The notes beneath the pieces are model-generated. The model did no database searches and was not told the DNA's origin. It saw nothing but the letters and a program-made list of their open reading frames with translations. Both the position numbers and the translations under genes were made by a program. Shown piece by piece: positions 41,288 through 50,839 of a stretch of 51,332 nt of DNA; the first letter of the stretch is position 1, and the number at the start of each line of letters is the position of its first letter. Location: positions 1-51,332 of the forward strand of contig CAZPMK010000012.1 of NCBI GenBank assembly GCA_964587915.1, written 5' to 3'. This DNA is from CAG-177 sp964587915. Lineage in GTDB: Bacteria; Bacillota; Clostridia; Oscillospirales; Acutalibacteraceae.

Positions 41288-42781
41288 ATGTCCGAAAAAA
41301 CCGATACCGTTTTGGAAACCGTCGCAGAGAATGAAGCTGTTTTACGCCAGCTTGAGCAGCAAAAAAAGCTGTATTTAAGTCCGAAACACTATGTGGCATA
41401 TATCCTGTCGGGCTTCGGAGATACGAATTGGAGTGCATTTTCATCAAAAAGACTGTTTTATTTTGCAACAACGTTTCTGCATATCAATGCCAAAACATGG
41501 ACAACGGCAAGCACGGTCAGCGGAATTCTCGATGCGATTGACAACGCACTTTCGGGACTTATAATAGACCGAACGAGAACTCGGTGGGGACGGGTACGCC
41601 CGTATTTGATTCTGACGCTTCCGCTTTGGTTCTTTTCGGCATTTACTCCGTGGGTTTTGCCCGACGGACTGAGTCAAACGACACTGCTTGTTTCGTTCTT
41701 TCTGTTTAATTATATCGGCTCGATAGCAAATTCGTTTTATGATACGAGCTACAAAACAATTCTCTACAATCTGACCCCAAACGTGTCGGAACGCAACAGG
41801 CTTATAGCAACCGATGCCTATGCCGACCTTGCGGGTGTCTGGCTGCCTTCGCTGTTCCCTGTTTTTGTTGACTTCCTAAAAGTACCGACACGGTATGTTT
41901 ATACGGGTGGAGCAATATTCTTCATCGCTTGCGTGCTGATATTCAGAACATACGGCTTTTTTGCACTCAAGGAGCGGGTGCCTCTTGCTTCCCGAGAGGA
42001 AATGAAGCAGATGGGTCTTCTCGAGACCTTTAAGGCTGTCGGAACCTGCCGACCGATGTGGGTTCTGGTAATTAAGAATTTCTTTGCTGTCGGCAAAAGC
42101 ACGGGCGGCATGGTGGAAGAATTCTTCTGGATAAACTGTATGGGCAAGTTGTCCCTAGGCTCGATTTCGGGTCTGTTCACGGGCTTGCCGAGCTATTTTG
42201 TGCTTCCGCTTGCGCCGAAGCTCACAAAGAAATTCGGTTTGCGTAATCTTGCGGCGGGGAGTTATATGTTTTGCGGAATATGCTATTTTATAATGTGGAT
42301 TGTCGGCTATAAGCCGTTCGGCAATGATCACTTTTTGCTCAATTTCATTTGGGTGGTTGTTGCATTGACGTTCTGCGGTTCTCTCAACAGCATTCAGCGT
42401 TATTGCAGTACCGCTCTCAACGGAGACCTTTATGATTATGTTGAATGGAAATCGGGAGTACGCAACGAGGCGACGATAACGGCGGCGATGGGATATATGA
42501 CCTTGATTTCAACGGCGGTAGCGAATATACTCAGCGGTATTGTTGTTGATGCCATTCACTATAAGCCCTTGCTCAATGCGGCGGGGCAGGTTATTCCGCA
42601 GACCGACCCGAAAATGCTTGCAGGCATATGGACGATTTTCGCACTGTGTCCCGCAATCGGACGCTTTATGAAGGGCGTGACGCTACTGTTCTTCAACGTT
42701 CATGGAAAAACAAGGGATACAATGATGTACGAGCTTGCAAAAATACGTGCCGCAAAGGTTACAGGCACGGCAGAAGAATAA
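41288..42781 (+). CDS. GPH-family sugar:cation symporter (MFS)
   Basis: This 497-residue, twelve-helix carrier belongs to the glycoside-pentoside-hexuronide:cation symporter family, like melibiose permease MelB and XynB-type transporters. The family motif is clear: DAIDNALSGLIIDRTRTRWGRVRPYL (spanning about 75-100), with the Asp residues that bind the cation. The second-half signature, GDLYDYVEWKSGVRNEA (about 404-420), is also typical. It starts at 41288 after GGAGGG; the in-frame ATG at 41198 lies upstream of the promoter's -10. It is monocistronic with no enzyme partner, so the sugar is unknown. The nearest glycan enzymes (GH3, GH4, GH109) are in other operons. Confidence 0.88.
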   Translation: MSEKTDTVLETVAENEAVLRQLEQQKKLYLSPKHYVAYILSGFGDTNWSAFSSKRLFYFATTFLHINAKTWTTASTVSGILDAIDNALSGLIIDRTRTRWGRVRPYLILTLPLWFFSAFTPWVLPDGLSQTTLLVSFFLFNYIGSIANSFYDTSYKTILYNLTPNVSERNRLIATDAYADLAGVWLPSLFPVFVDFLKVPTRYVYTGGAIFFIACVLIFRTYGFFALKERVPLASREEMKQMGLLETFKAVGTCRPMWVLVIKNFFAVGKSTGGMVEEFFWINCMGKLSLGSISGLFTGLPSYFVLPLAPKLTKKFGLRNLAAGSYMFCGICYFIMWIVGYKPFGNDHFLLNFIWVVVALTFCGSLNSIQRYCSTALNGDLYDYVEWKSGVRNEATITAAMGYMTLISTAVANILSGIVVDAIHYKPLLNAAGQVIPQTDPKMLAGIWTIFALCPAIGRFMKGVTLLFFNVHGKTRDTMMYELAKIRAAKVTGTAEE

Positions 42782-42790
42782 AAAAATATG

Positions 42791-42832
42791 GGCAAAGCAT
42801 TGAAAATATCTGCTTTTGCGAATGTTTTTAAA
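42791..42832 (+). terminator. Possible weak terminator after the GPH symporter
   Basis: GCAAAGCA and TGCTTTTGC can pair with one bulge; GAATGTTTTT follows. The stem is short and A/U-rich. Confidence 0.35.
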
Positions 42833-42840
42833 TAAAACTA

Positions 42841-42869
42841 TTGCTTTTTAAAAATCATTATGCTAAAAT
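42841..42869 (+). promoter_or_regulatory. Promoter of the B-repeat surface protein gene
   Basis: TTGCTT (42841-42846) and TAAAAT (42864-42869) are 17 bases apart, with an extended TG-C before the -10, as at 39657. Confidence 0.7.
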
Positions 42870-42925
42870 GACTTGTAATATCTGAGAGTGTAATTTCTCT
42901 CAAAGCATTTAAGGAGGACAAAAAA

Positions 42926-45900
42926 ATGACTTACGTTAAAAAGTCACTGGCTGTTTTGCTTGCTTTTGTCATGATTTTTTCAACCGTTTCCATTGTTGCT
43001 ACTGCGGCTGAAACAGTTGGCAATGCGCTCAGCTTCAAAATTGTCATGTACAGAAAAGACGGCGACAGCTGGGTTGCGACTACCCGTGCGAAGCCCGGCG
43101 AACAGCTCAAAGCAAGACTCTTTTTAGGCACGGATTACGGTAGCACCGCATCCATAATCGCCATGGCTTGGGATAAACAATACTTTTCAACATCGTACAC
43201 AACCGATGAATTGTTCTACGATGGTGTTGGGATAAATACAACATATGATATTTCGGCAAGTAATGTCGGAACAAACACCGTACAGCTCTCTACCAATGGT
43301 TCAATGCAGTATAGTGCAAGCGAAAAGAATGACTTTTTGGCAAATGTCAGCATGGAAATTCTTAACAAGTATGATTTGCTTTCCACAATATTGCAGGTGC
43401 AAGGTACAAGAAAGCTGTTCAAGTGGGATGTCAATCAATGGGCTGCCGAGTATACGATTACGGTAAATGATAATGCATATGTTCGCAATTCCGTAAACAG
43501 CGGTGAAGTTAAAGTGCCGGCAGAATTTGCTTCACACATGGGAAAGAGAGTCTTGATTGATGTTCCCCAAGGTCAGGTCGGAGACAACAGTGTTAATGCA
43601 ACCTCGATGACTGAGTTTGAGGCAAGCATCACCACCACCCCTGCTTCAATCAGCGTATTCAGCAATATCGTTCTTGATGCAAACGGCGGTAAATTCGGCG
43701 GAACTGCCACAACCAAAACCATAAGCGGCGTTATCGGCGACAGCGTAACAGGTTTGTTTGATACTGCCAATACACCCGCAAACAGCGGCAAGCAGTTTAT
43801 GGGTTGGTCTCTCACTCAAAACGGAGCTGTTCTTGATGCCGACGGAATTGCCGCACTCAAGTATGATTATACAGATGGCAAGCTCTATGCCATTTGGAGT
43901 GACGAGGTTACGGACTCCACTTGGAAATATGAGATTTACAAGGAAGCACTTATTGCTAACGGAGACGGAACATACAGCGTTGCATATCTTGCGTCTCCCG
44001 ATTTTGCAAGTGCTCCGGCTACCGTACCTGTTAATTCTCCCGTATCCATCCCCACAGCCGCTCTTTCATACACCGGCTTTACTCTTGATACGGCGAAATC
44101 AACCACAAGTGCAAACACACCCGCCGATGGCGAACTTCTTGTCCTCAAGGCTTATTTCAAGAGAGATACCCACACTGTTAAGTATTTCAACGAGGATGAC
44201 AGTGTTATAGATACCATCACCGCATATTATGGTCAGCCTATGCCTGCACTTTCCGCGGATAAGGTTCCCTCAAAAGCAGGACATACTCTTGCTTGGACTC
44301 CCGCACTTCCCACAACCGTAGGCACAGCCGATTTCGAAGCGAAGGCAACCTTCACAGCTCAAAAGTACCTTCTTACCTTTAATGCAGGCGAAGGCAGCTT
44401 TGAGGATGGTGACTCCAAAGTAAAATCACTTGAGTTTGACTACAATGAAGCAGGCAGAGCCATCACCGATGTCCCCGTAAGAACAGGTTATACATTTAAA
44501 TGCTGGCAGACTGTCAGCGGCAGCGGCATTCCCGAAAAGGTCGTTGAAAACGTAACTCTTCATGCCGTATACGATCCGATTGATTATTCGATTACGTTTA
44601 CCGTAAACGGTTCGACCGGAGGTTCTGCTCCTGCTCCAATTAGCGGAAAGCATGTTGATGATTATGTAACACTTCCTGCTTTGCCGGATGCTGCCGGTTA
44701 TACCGTTACAGGCTGGCACTACGGCAATGCAACCTATGCACCCAACACTAACTTCAAAATGCCCGCCGCTAATGTTACAATGAATGCTGTAACAGAGGCA
44801 AATACCTATACAATTAACTTTAACACCAACGGCGGCTCATATGTTGCACCCATAGGTGCTAAATACGATGAAGCAATACCGAAAGCCGACTTCAGCGAGC
44901 CTGTAAAGGATAATGCTGAGTTCAAGGGCTGGGCGAATAGTGATGGCGTTCTTATAAGCTATCCGTACTATGTTCCCATAGGCGGTATTACTCTTGAGGC
45001 TCTTTGGGAAGTGACTACAACCGAGTCTACAACAGAAGCTCCCACCGAGCCTTCGACCGAGTCTCCCACAGAGTTACCTTCGCAATCCGATACATATGCA
45101 CAAGTTAGTTATGCGTTTATCGGCACCGTTCCCGCAGGGGCAGAAGAATTGCTTCCCGACACTTCACTTCCTTACGTTGTTGGTTCCGAGGTTCCCCTTG
45201 CAGCAGCTCCCACGCTTGCAAACTATGATTTCCATGGTTGGTACTATAACGGCAACCTTTGCACAAGCATAACAATGCCCGCAGCCGGTGCGACCGTTAC
45301 GGGTTATTGGACCGAAAAGACAACTACGGCAACCGGTACTGTTATTTTCTATGACGGAACCACCGTACACAGATCGTTCACTAAGGCAGTAGGAGCGACC
45401 GTCGCAAAGGCAGATGTTCCCGATCCCTCAAAGACCGGACTTACCTTTGTCGGTTGGACGGATACCGATGGTAATGCACCCTCATTCCCCATTAGCGTTG
45501 TAGCGGGCACAAAGGCTTACTTTGCAAAATGGGAACAGGTACCCGCGGCAAAGACCGGAACGATTAAATTCTATAAGGATACTCTGTGCGTTAAGTCGCA
45601 AACGAGCACAGTTGATACACTCGTTACATTCCCCGACAGCACCGGTTATACAAAGGAAGGCTTTACCTTTGACGGTTGGCTTGACGAAAGCGGAAATAAG
45701 GTTAGCGATGCAATCGTAAAAGAGGGCGTACGCATCACCGAAACAGAGCAGGTATATTTTGTTAAGTGGAAAGCCAATACAACGGGTCAGGTCATTTTCT
45801 GCAATGATACAACCGTTCTCGGCAATGTTACGGATACAATAGGCACCGAAGTTCCTTTCCCCGCGGGTCCGTTCACCAAGGCCGGATTCGAGGCTAAGGG

Positions 45901-47500
45901 CTGGATAAAGGCGGGCAGCAGTACTCCGATCAACACTGAAAAGGTTGCGATTGAAGCCGGAACCCAGATATACTTCGTTAATTGGGTTGCCGTAAAGACA
46001 GGAACCGTTAATTTCTATAACGACAGCGTTTTGGTTGACAGTAAGACTGATGTTGTCGGCGAAAAGGTTAATATACCGGCAGGTCCGTTCTCTAAGCCCA
46101 ATTACACCTTTGGCGGTTGGATAGACGGAGCAGGAAATTCTGTTACATCTCCCGTAGAAATTGTTGAGGGAACAACCAATTATTATATTAAGTGGGTTCC
46201 TGATGAAGAACAGCCTACAGGTACGGTAACATTCTTGAAAACCAAGGATGCCACGACAGCAGAAAAGTCTGTTTCCGATGTTGACGGAGCAACGGTTACT
46301 CCCCCGGCAACTACCTCACTTGTCAATCCCGGATATGAATTTGACGGTTGGTATGATGCTGCAAATGATACTTTGGCAACCGAATTCAAGGTTGTTGCAG
46401 GAACAACGAAGACTTACTATGCAAAATGGAAAGCTGTTGATCTTACCGTAACCTACTATTTGGTTAAGGGTGCCACTGAGTCACTTGGCGTTCAGACGTA
46501 TAAGCACAACGACACCATAACTCCGCTTGCTCTTCCCAAGGGCTATGAATCGGAAGGCTGGGTAGATGAAAACGGCACTCCGCTTCCCGAAAAAATGGGA
46601 ACTGAAAATCTCGTAGTTTATCCCAAAAACCTTACAACAAAGAAATATATCCTCACATTTGATGCAAACGGCGGATATTTTGACGGCAACACTTCAAAGA
46701 CACAGGTTACATCCGAAGTCAATTATCTTGCACCGATAGTACAGCCTGAAAATGCACCCACAAGAGATGGCTTTAACTTTGCGGGTTGGCAACCCTCAGT
46801 TAGCGACAAGATGCCCAATGAGGATACCACCTATAACGCAGTGTGGATTGAGATACCCGTTGTAGGTGAGCAGTATACCGCGACCTTTATTTCAGACGGT
46901 AAGGTATTCAGCCTCTACAATGTCACTCCGGGTGACGCAATTCCTGATCCCGGTACTCCCAAGAAGTTCGGTTACACCTTTGCAGGCTGGGATCCTGAAG
47001 TTCCCGCAACAATGCCCGAATACAATGTTGAGTTCGTTGCAAAGTGGGAAAAGAATGATAACTTCCTGCCCATCGTAATCGGCGGTACCGTTATCGCAGG
47101 CGGCGTTATTGCGACTATCGCAGGTATCAACACCGCAATCATAGCAGGTGCAGCTATTGTCGGCGGCATTATAGTAATCGCCACCGTTGCAAAGAACACC
47201 TACACTGTAACTTATGTTGTTGACGGCGAGACTTATAAGACCTATAAGGTTCTTGCAGGCACTAAGATTCCCGTTCCTGCCGAGCCCACCAAGGATGGCT
47301 ATAAGTTCGCAGGTTGGGATCCCGAGGTTCCCGCAAAGATGCCTGCGGCTGATCAGACCTTCACCGCAAAGTGGACGGCTGAAACCGATGTTGAGATTCC
47401 CGCAACAGGTTCTGCTTCGGCAGGTATCACCGCTTTCGGAATCATCTCTGCGGCGGCTGCGGCAGCATATGTAATAACCAAGAAGAAGAGAGAAGACTGA
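42926..47500 (+). CDS. Large InlB B-repeat surface protein with LPxTG-like anchor
   Basis: This 1524-residue secreted protein is probably fixed to the cell wall. A signal peptide (1-29, cleavage near TAA-E) is followed by a beta-rich region (30-235) that may be cohesin-like. Many Listeria-Bacteroides (InlB B) repeats follow, each ending in 'GxxFxGW......YxAKW'. A Thr/Glu/Pro/Ser linker (about 697-722) divides two repeat sets. Between about 800 and 1170 at least five units of roughly 70 residues run in tandem (TGTVxFYxxT ... FDGW ... YFVKW). Residues 1380-1422 are a Gly/Ala/Ile hydrophobic stretch, and one more B repeat follows. The C-terminus is IPATG, a hydrophobic segment and KKKRED, which is a sortase-type signal with Ile instead of Leu. 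AAGGAGG precedes the ATG. It is likely an adhesin or glycan-binding protein. Confidence 0.85.
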   Translation: MTYVKKSLAVLLAFVMIFSTVSIVATAAETVGNALSFKIVMYRKDGDSWVATTRAKPGEQLKARLFLGTDYGSTASIIAMAWDKQYFSTSYTTDELFYDGVGINTTYDISASNVGTNTVQLSTNGSMQYSASEKNDFLANVSMEILNKYDLLSTILQVQGTRKLFKWDVNQWAAEYTITVNDNAYVRNSVNSGEVKVPAEFASHMGKRVLIDVPQGQVGDNSVNATSMTEFEASITTTPASISVFSNIVLDANGGKFGGTATTKTISGVIGDSVTGLFDTANTPANSGKQFMGWSLTQNGAVLDADGIAALKYDYTDGKLYAIWSDEVTDSTWKYEIYKEALIANGDGTYSVAYLASPDFASAPATVPVNSPVSIPTAALSYTGFTLDTAKSTTSANTPADGELLVLKAYFKRDTHTVKYFNEDDSVIDTITAYYGQPMPALSADKVPSKAGHTLAWTPALPTTVGTADFEAKATFTAQKYLLTFNAGEGSFEDGDSKVKSLEFDYNEAGRAITDVPVRTGYTFKCWQTVSGSGIPEKVVENVTLHAVYDPIDYSITFTVNGSTGGSAPAPISGKHVDDYVTLPALPDAAGYTVTGWHYGNATYAPNTNFKMPAANVTMNAVTEANTYTINFNTNGGSYVAPIGAKYDEAIPKADFSEPVKDNAEFKGWANSDGVLISYPYYVPIGGITLEALWEVTTTESTTEAPTEPSTESPTELPSQSDTYAQVSYAFIGTVPAGAEELLPDTSLPYVVGSEVPLAAAPTLANYDFHGWYYNGNLCTSITMPAAGATVTGYWTEKTTTATGTVIFYDGTTVHRSFTKAVGATVAKADVPDPSKTGLTFVGWTDTDGNAPSFPISVVAGTKAYFAKWEQVPAAKTGTIKFYKDTLCVKSQTSTVDTLVTFPDSTGYTKEGFTFDGWLDESGNKVSDAIVKEGVRITETEQVYFVKWKANTTGQVIFCNDTTVLGNVTDTIGTEVPFPAGPFTKAGFEAKGWIKAGSSTPINTEKVAIEAGTQIYFVNWVAVKTGTVNFYNDSVLVDSKTDVVGEKVNIPAGPFSKPNYTFGGWIDGAGNSVTSPVEIVEGTTNYYIKWVPDEEQPTGTVTFLKTKDATTAEKSVSDVDGATVTPPATTSLVNPGYEFDGWYDAANDTLATEFKVVAGTTKTYYAKWKAVDLTVTYYLVKGATESLGVQTYKHNDTITPLALPKGYESEGWVDENGTPLPEKMGTENLVVYPKNLTTKKYILTFDANGGYFDGNTSKTQVTSEVNYLAPIVQPENAPTRDGFNFAGWQPSVSDKMPNEDTTYNAVWIEIPVVGEQYTATFISDGKVFSLYNVTPGDAIPDPGTPKKFGYTFAGWDPEVPATMPEYNVEFVAKWEKNDNFLPIVIGGTVIAGGVIATIAGINTAIIAGAAIVGGIIVIATVAKNTYTVTYVVDGETYKTYKVLAGTKIPVPAEPTKDGYKFAGWDPEVPAKMPAADQTFTAKWTAETDVEIPATGSASAGITAFGIISAAAAAAYVITKKKRED

Positions 47501-47525
47501 TTCATCTTCATTCTGAAAAAACCGA

Positions 47526-47553
47526 GGGGTCGGCATTGAGCCGACCCCTTTTT
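47526..47553 (+). terminator. Intrinsic terminator after the surface protein
   Basis: GGGGTCGGC (47526-47534) pairs perfectly with GCCGACCCC (47540-47548), followed by five T. Confidence 0.9.
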
Positions 47554-47572
47554 ACAAAACAGGAGTGATATT

Positions 47573-48142
47573 GTGATTACAAGAGAAAAGGCGTATGAGC
47601 TGTTATGCGAGTACAACAAAGAGCCGTTTCATCTGCACCATGCCTTGACCGTCGAGGGCGTCATGAGGTGGTTTGCAAATGAGCTGGGCTATACGGAGGA
47701 AGCGGATTTTTGGGCAACCGTCGGTCTGCTTCATGACCTTGATTTTGAATTATATCCCGATGAGCATTGCAAAAAATGTGTTGAAATAATGCGTGAGCAC
47801 GGCATAGACGAAAATATGATTCACGCCGTCGCCTCCCACGGCTGGGGGCTTTGCTCCGATGTTGAGCCGAAGCACACAATGGAAAAGGTGCTTTTTGCGT
47901 GTGACGAATTAACCGGACTTATCGGTGCGGCGGCACTTATGCGTCCGTCAAAAAGCGTCGGCGATATGGAACTTAAATCTCTGAAAAAGAAGTTTAAGGA
48001 TAAAAAATTCGCCGCAGGCTGTTCGAGAGAAGTGATAGAAAAAGGAGCAGAACTTCTCGGCTGGGAGCTTGACGAGCTTCTCGATAAAACTCTCAAGGCG
48101 ATGCAGAGCTTTTATGATGAACTCTGTGCCGTATCACAATAA
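47573..48142 (+). CDS. HD-domain metal-dependent hydrolase
   Basis: This 189-residue protein has an HD-domain fold. The metal-ligand set is visible: His22/His23 (FHLHHALTVEG), the His54-Asp55 pair (GLLHDLDFE), His88-89 region (VASHGWG) and Asp111 (ACDELTGLI). HD enzymes of this small HDIG type hydrolyse phosphate esters of nucleotides or related compounds. The Clostridial subgroup is usually called 'HAD/HD predicted hydrolase' without a known substrate. The start is GTG at 47573 with AGGAG eight bases upstream. The promoter is not clear, and some transcription may read through from the surface-protein gene. A terminator follows at once. Confidence 0.85.
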   Translation: MITREKAYELLCEYNKEPFHLHHALTVEGVMRWFANELGYTEEADFWATVGLLHDLDFELYPDEHCKKCVEIMREHGIDENMIHAVASHGWGLCSDVEPKHTMEKVLFACDELTGLIGAAALMRPSKSVGDMELKSLKKKFKDKKFAAGCSREVIEKGAELLGWELDELLDKTLKAMQSFYDELCAVSQ

Positions 48143-48149
48143 TCGAATA

Positions 48150-48187
48150 AAGCATCCGAACCGATTTTGGTGCGGATGCTTTTTATA
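48150..48187. terminator. Intrinsic terminator between converging genes
   Basis: AAGCATCCG (48150-48158) pairs perfectly with CGGATGCTT (48173-48181), followed by TTTTTATAT on the plus strand. It sits just before the stop of the converging minus-strand gene, and may serve it weakly. Confidence 0.75.
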
Positions 48188-48190
48188 TAG

Positions 48191-49234
48191 CTATTCGTTT
48201 TTATTTTCGCCGTCTTGTGAGTCGTCTGATTTAGGCTTCTCGGACGGTGGATTTTCATTTTTTCTGCCGAAAGCACCTGCGGCTCCGATTATCACAATAA
48301 GCAAAAATCCGAGAGCAAGGAGAAATAATTTCACCTTTGCCCCGCCGATACGCTCAATCTTTGTTGCCGTTGATTCGGTGGCGGCGGTCACGGTCACAAC
48401 AACCTGCGAGATTATTACTTCCTTCTCATAATAATATACCGTTGCCGCCTGCTCTGTCTTGGGCTTGGCGGTGCGTTTTGCGGTCACTTTAGCGGCTTTT
48501 GTCGTCTTGACGGCGCTCTTTGTCGTGTGCGGTTTTGTTGTTTTAACGGCGGTAGTTTTGGGCTTGCGTGTTGTTGTCGGCTTCTTCTTTTTCGTTGTCT
48601 GCTTGATTGTGGTTTCTTTTTTGGTGGTCGTCTTTTTCGCCTTTGTCGTCTTTTCTTCGGGATATACATATTCGTGGTCCGGCGTCGGAACATATACATT
48701 TCCTTGCGGCACGGTGTAGTCGGGGTTTGCAACAGTAAAATTATATATGCTCGACAATTCACCGACCGTATCCGCGAATCTCACCGAAAAATCAACGCTC
48801 TGCGGCACTCCGGATTTTATTCCGAGACGGACTTCGCAGGTCATGCCGTGGTTCGCGTCAGCAGTTATCGCCGCATCAAAGCTGTGATCAGCGGTGTCAT
48901 CGGCACATGGTGAGTCTGCCATTGCGACGGTGAAAGTATCACTCCCGACGGAGAGCACAACACCGGCAAGCGGATTAAATTCCGTTGCATCGGGATCGGT
49001 AAACATAAAGCAAAGATATACCGCATTTTCGGCACTTGCAACGCGGTATTTTACAGCGGCAAAGGTAATTTTGCAATTGCTGTTTCCGTTTTCAAGAAGC
49101 TGAACGGAAGCACCGTCCCACTCTGCACCGTTGTCAAAGCCGTCAATGGAAACGGAGAACGCCTGAATTACAAACGACAGGAGAATACACAAGGCTACAG
49201 CGGCAGAAATCAGCCTTTTCACGCAAATACCCAC
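48191..49234 (-). CDS. Membrane-anchored secreted protein with Lys/Thr-rich stalk
   Basis: This 347-residue protein of unknown function is built in four blocks. A signal peptide (to about residue 27) is followed by a compact beta-rich domain (28-175) with Asp/Gly turns and four Cys. A very basic, low-complexity stalk of Lys and Thr follows (195-260; repeats like KTTK, TTKK and KTTA), then a membrane helix (302-323) and a charged Pro/Ser/Asp/Glu tail that should lie in the cytoplasm. The stalk resembles wall-spanning linkers of Gram-positive surface proteins, but its strong positive charge is unusual and might bind teichoic acid or DNA. The start taken is GTG 49234 (AGGAAAGG upstream); GTG 49222 (MKRLIS...) is a fair alternative. 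No enzyme motif is seen. Confidence 0.75.
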   Translation of the reverse strand: MGICVKRLISAAVALCILLSFVIQAFSVSIDGFDNGAEWDGASVQLLENGNSNCKITFAAVKYRVASAENAVYLCFMFTDPDATEFNPLAGVVLSVGSDTFTVAMADSPCADDTADHSFDAAITADANHGMTCEVRLGIKSGVPQSVDFSVRFADTVGELSSIYNFTVANPDYTVPQGNVYVPTPDHEYVYPEEKTTKAKKTTTKKETTIKQTTKKKKPTTTRKPKTTAVKTTKPHTTKSAVKTTKAAKVTAKRTAKPKTEQAATVYYYEKEVIISQVVVTVTAATESTATKIERIGGAKVKLFLLALGFLLIVIIGAAGAFGRKNENPPSEKPKSDDSQDGENKNE

Positions 49235-49257
49235 GCCTTTCCTAAATTTCTACAAAA

Positions 49258-49286
49258 AATATAAGGGATATTTATTTACCTGTCAA
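49258..49286 (-). promoter_or_regulatory. Promoter of the Lys/Thr-stalk protein gene
   Basis: On the minus strand, TTGACA (49286-49281) and TATATT (49263-49258) are 17 bases apart. Confidence 0.75.
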
Positions 49287-49428
49287 GTCTTTTTTTGAAA
49301 TTTTTTTGAGGAATTTTTGACTTTTTCCTTTAGTGAATGCTCAAAAGGAATTCAACTGCTCCACTACAGCGTTGCAACTGTATTCCAAGGCTGTACCGAG
49401 AAGATAAAAGTGGATTTCATCAGCTTAT

Positions 49429-50793
49429 TCAGTCCTGCGTGATTTTTTTCACCCAATTAAAGCTGTTGACCTTGAAATACGCAACGATACATTTAAGAAC
49501 CTGATCGGCTTTAAGACAGGCAAAGGTTACCGCAACGGGGAATTTAAACACAAATGCACTCAGTGCCGATATGGGCAAAACAACAAGCCACATGAAAATA
49601 AAATCGTTTTTCAGCACGAAGCTCGTTTCACCACCGCCCGAAACTATACCGCAAAGACAGGGAGCTTCATATGAAGTACCGATGATGGTGACGGCGAGAA
49701 TCCAGATGAATTGATTGGTGTAAATCAAAGTCTGTGCAGAAGCATCGTAAAATCCGATTATCAGCGTCTTGCAAAGCAGGAGCACCCCGCTGGAGCAGAT
49801 GCCGATAAGCAGAAAAATGAGCTGCAAACGGCGACTGCGGCTTTTTATAGTGTCCATCGGAGTATCCTCTCCTATGGTCTTTCCTATCAGAACACAGGCG
49901 GCGTTGCTTGAAGCGTAGCAAATGACGGTTGCTATTTGGAATATGGTCGTTGCGATGCTGTTTGCGGCTATAGCACTTTCAGCAAGTCTGCCGATAATCG
50001 CACCTTGAATGCTCATTGCAATTCCCCACGAAACATTGCTCATCATCAAAGGCAAGCCCGTTTTGAAATAACCGGCAAACATTCCCTTTGTGGTGAACAG
50101 AAGCTCCCGCACGCCGAAATTCAGCTTTTTGTCAATAAATAATGTATATATTATAACTACGATAAGCTCGATGGAGCGAGCGATAAGAGTTGCAAGTGCC
50201 GCACCTCTTACGCCCATTTCGGGACAGCCGAGCTTTCCGTAAATGAATATATAATTGAGAACAATGTTGACGGCAAACGAGGAAAGCGAAACATAGAAAC
50301 CGATTTTGACCGTTTCCACACTTCGCAGAACGGCGAGGAGTACGGTTGTCACTGCATACATGACATAGGTGTGCTTTATCACATCGAGATAAAGCAAGGC
50401 CTGTTCGGCAACCGCTTGTTTGTCCGTGAAAAGTCCTATCAGGAATTCGGGAGCAATTGCAGCAAAAAGAAAAATCAAGACCGAAAAAGCCGTGCCGAGC
50501 CACATCCCGACTGCGGAGACAAGATGAATTGATTTTTTGTCGTTCTTGCCCCAATATCTCGAAGCAATGACGGTCATGCCCGAGGAAACACCCGTTGCCG
50601 CCATCATCAGAAAATATTGTATGTTGTTGCATATCCCCACTCCGCTGAGTGCCGTTTCGCTGTAGCCGCCCATCATTATCGAATCGGCGAGGTTAACACC
50701 GAAAACTATTATGTTTTGAAGTGCTATCGTCAAAGTCATCGTCAAAAACGATTTGTAAAATGTCTTGTCGCTCATACGTTGAGTCTCAGCCAT
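49429..50793 (-). CDS. MATE-family efflux transporter
   Basis: This 454-residue membrane protein has twelve helices arranged as two halves and belongs to the MATE (NorM/DinF) exporter family, which pumps drugs or metabolites out in exchange for Na+ or H+. Family landmarks are ALQNIIVFGVNLADSIMMGGYSETALSGVG (about 23-52), GVSSGMTVIASRYWGKND (about 67-84) and, in the second half, SNAACVLIGKTIGED. The ATG at 50793 is 11 bases after GGAG. An inner ATG at 50775 has no clear site. It is monocistronic, with a T-poor downstream region in which I see no convincing terminator. Substrate unknown. Confidence 0.92.
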   Translation of the reverse strand: MAETQRMSDKTFYKSFLTMTLTIALQNIIVFGVNLADSIMMGGYSETALSGVGICNNIQYFLMMAATGVSSGMTVIASRYWGKNDKKSIHLVSAVGMWLGTAFSVLIFLFAAIAPEFLIGLFTDKQAVAEQALLYLDVIKHTYVMYAVTTVLLAVLRSVETVKIGFYVSLSSFAVNIVLNYIFIYGKLGCPEMGVRGAALATLIARSIELIVVIIYTLFIDKKLNFGVRELLFTTKGMFAGYFKTGLPLMMSNVSWGIAMSIQGAIIGRLAESAIAANSIATTIFQIATVICYASSNAACVLIGKTIGEDTPMDTIKSRSRRLQLIFLLIGICSSGVLLLCKTLIIGFYDASAQTLIYTNQFIWILAVTIIGTSYEAPCLCGIVSGGGETSFVLKNDFIFMWLVVLPISALSAFVFKFPVAVTFACLKADQVLKCIVAYFKVNSFNWVKKITQD

Positions 50794-50825
50794 GCTTTAT
50801 ATAACTCCTTTTATATCATATTTAT

Positions 50826-50839
50826 TTCCGCGAACGGAA
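50826..50839. promoter_or_regulatory. Short inverted repeat upstream of the MATE gene
   Basis: TTCCG-CGAA-CGGAA (50826-50839) lies 33 bases upstream of the MATE start, in the leader or promoter zone. It may be an operator, but nothing names the regulator. Confidence 0.3.

Noticed and set aside
42926..47500. CRISPR-like or tandem DNA repeat array
   Set aside because: The repetition is at protein level (B repeats) with divergent DNA; there are no short direct repeats with unique spacers.
46892..47536. Minus-strand frame of 214 codons opposite the end of the B-repeat protein
   Set aside because: Gly/Cys/Asn-rich reverse translation of a repetitive gene, without ribosome site or promoter.
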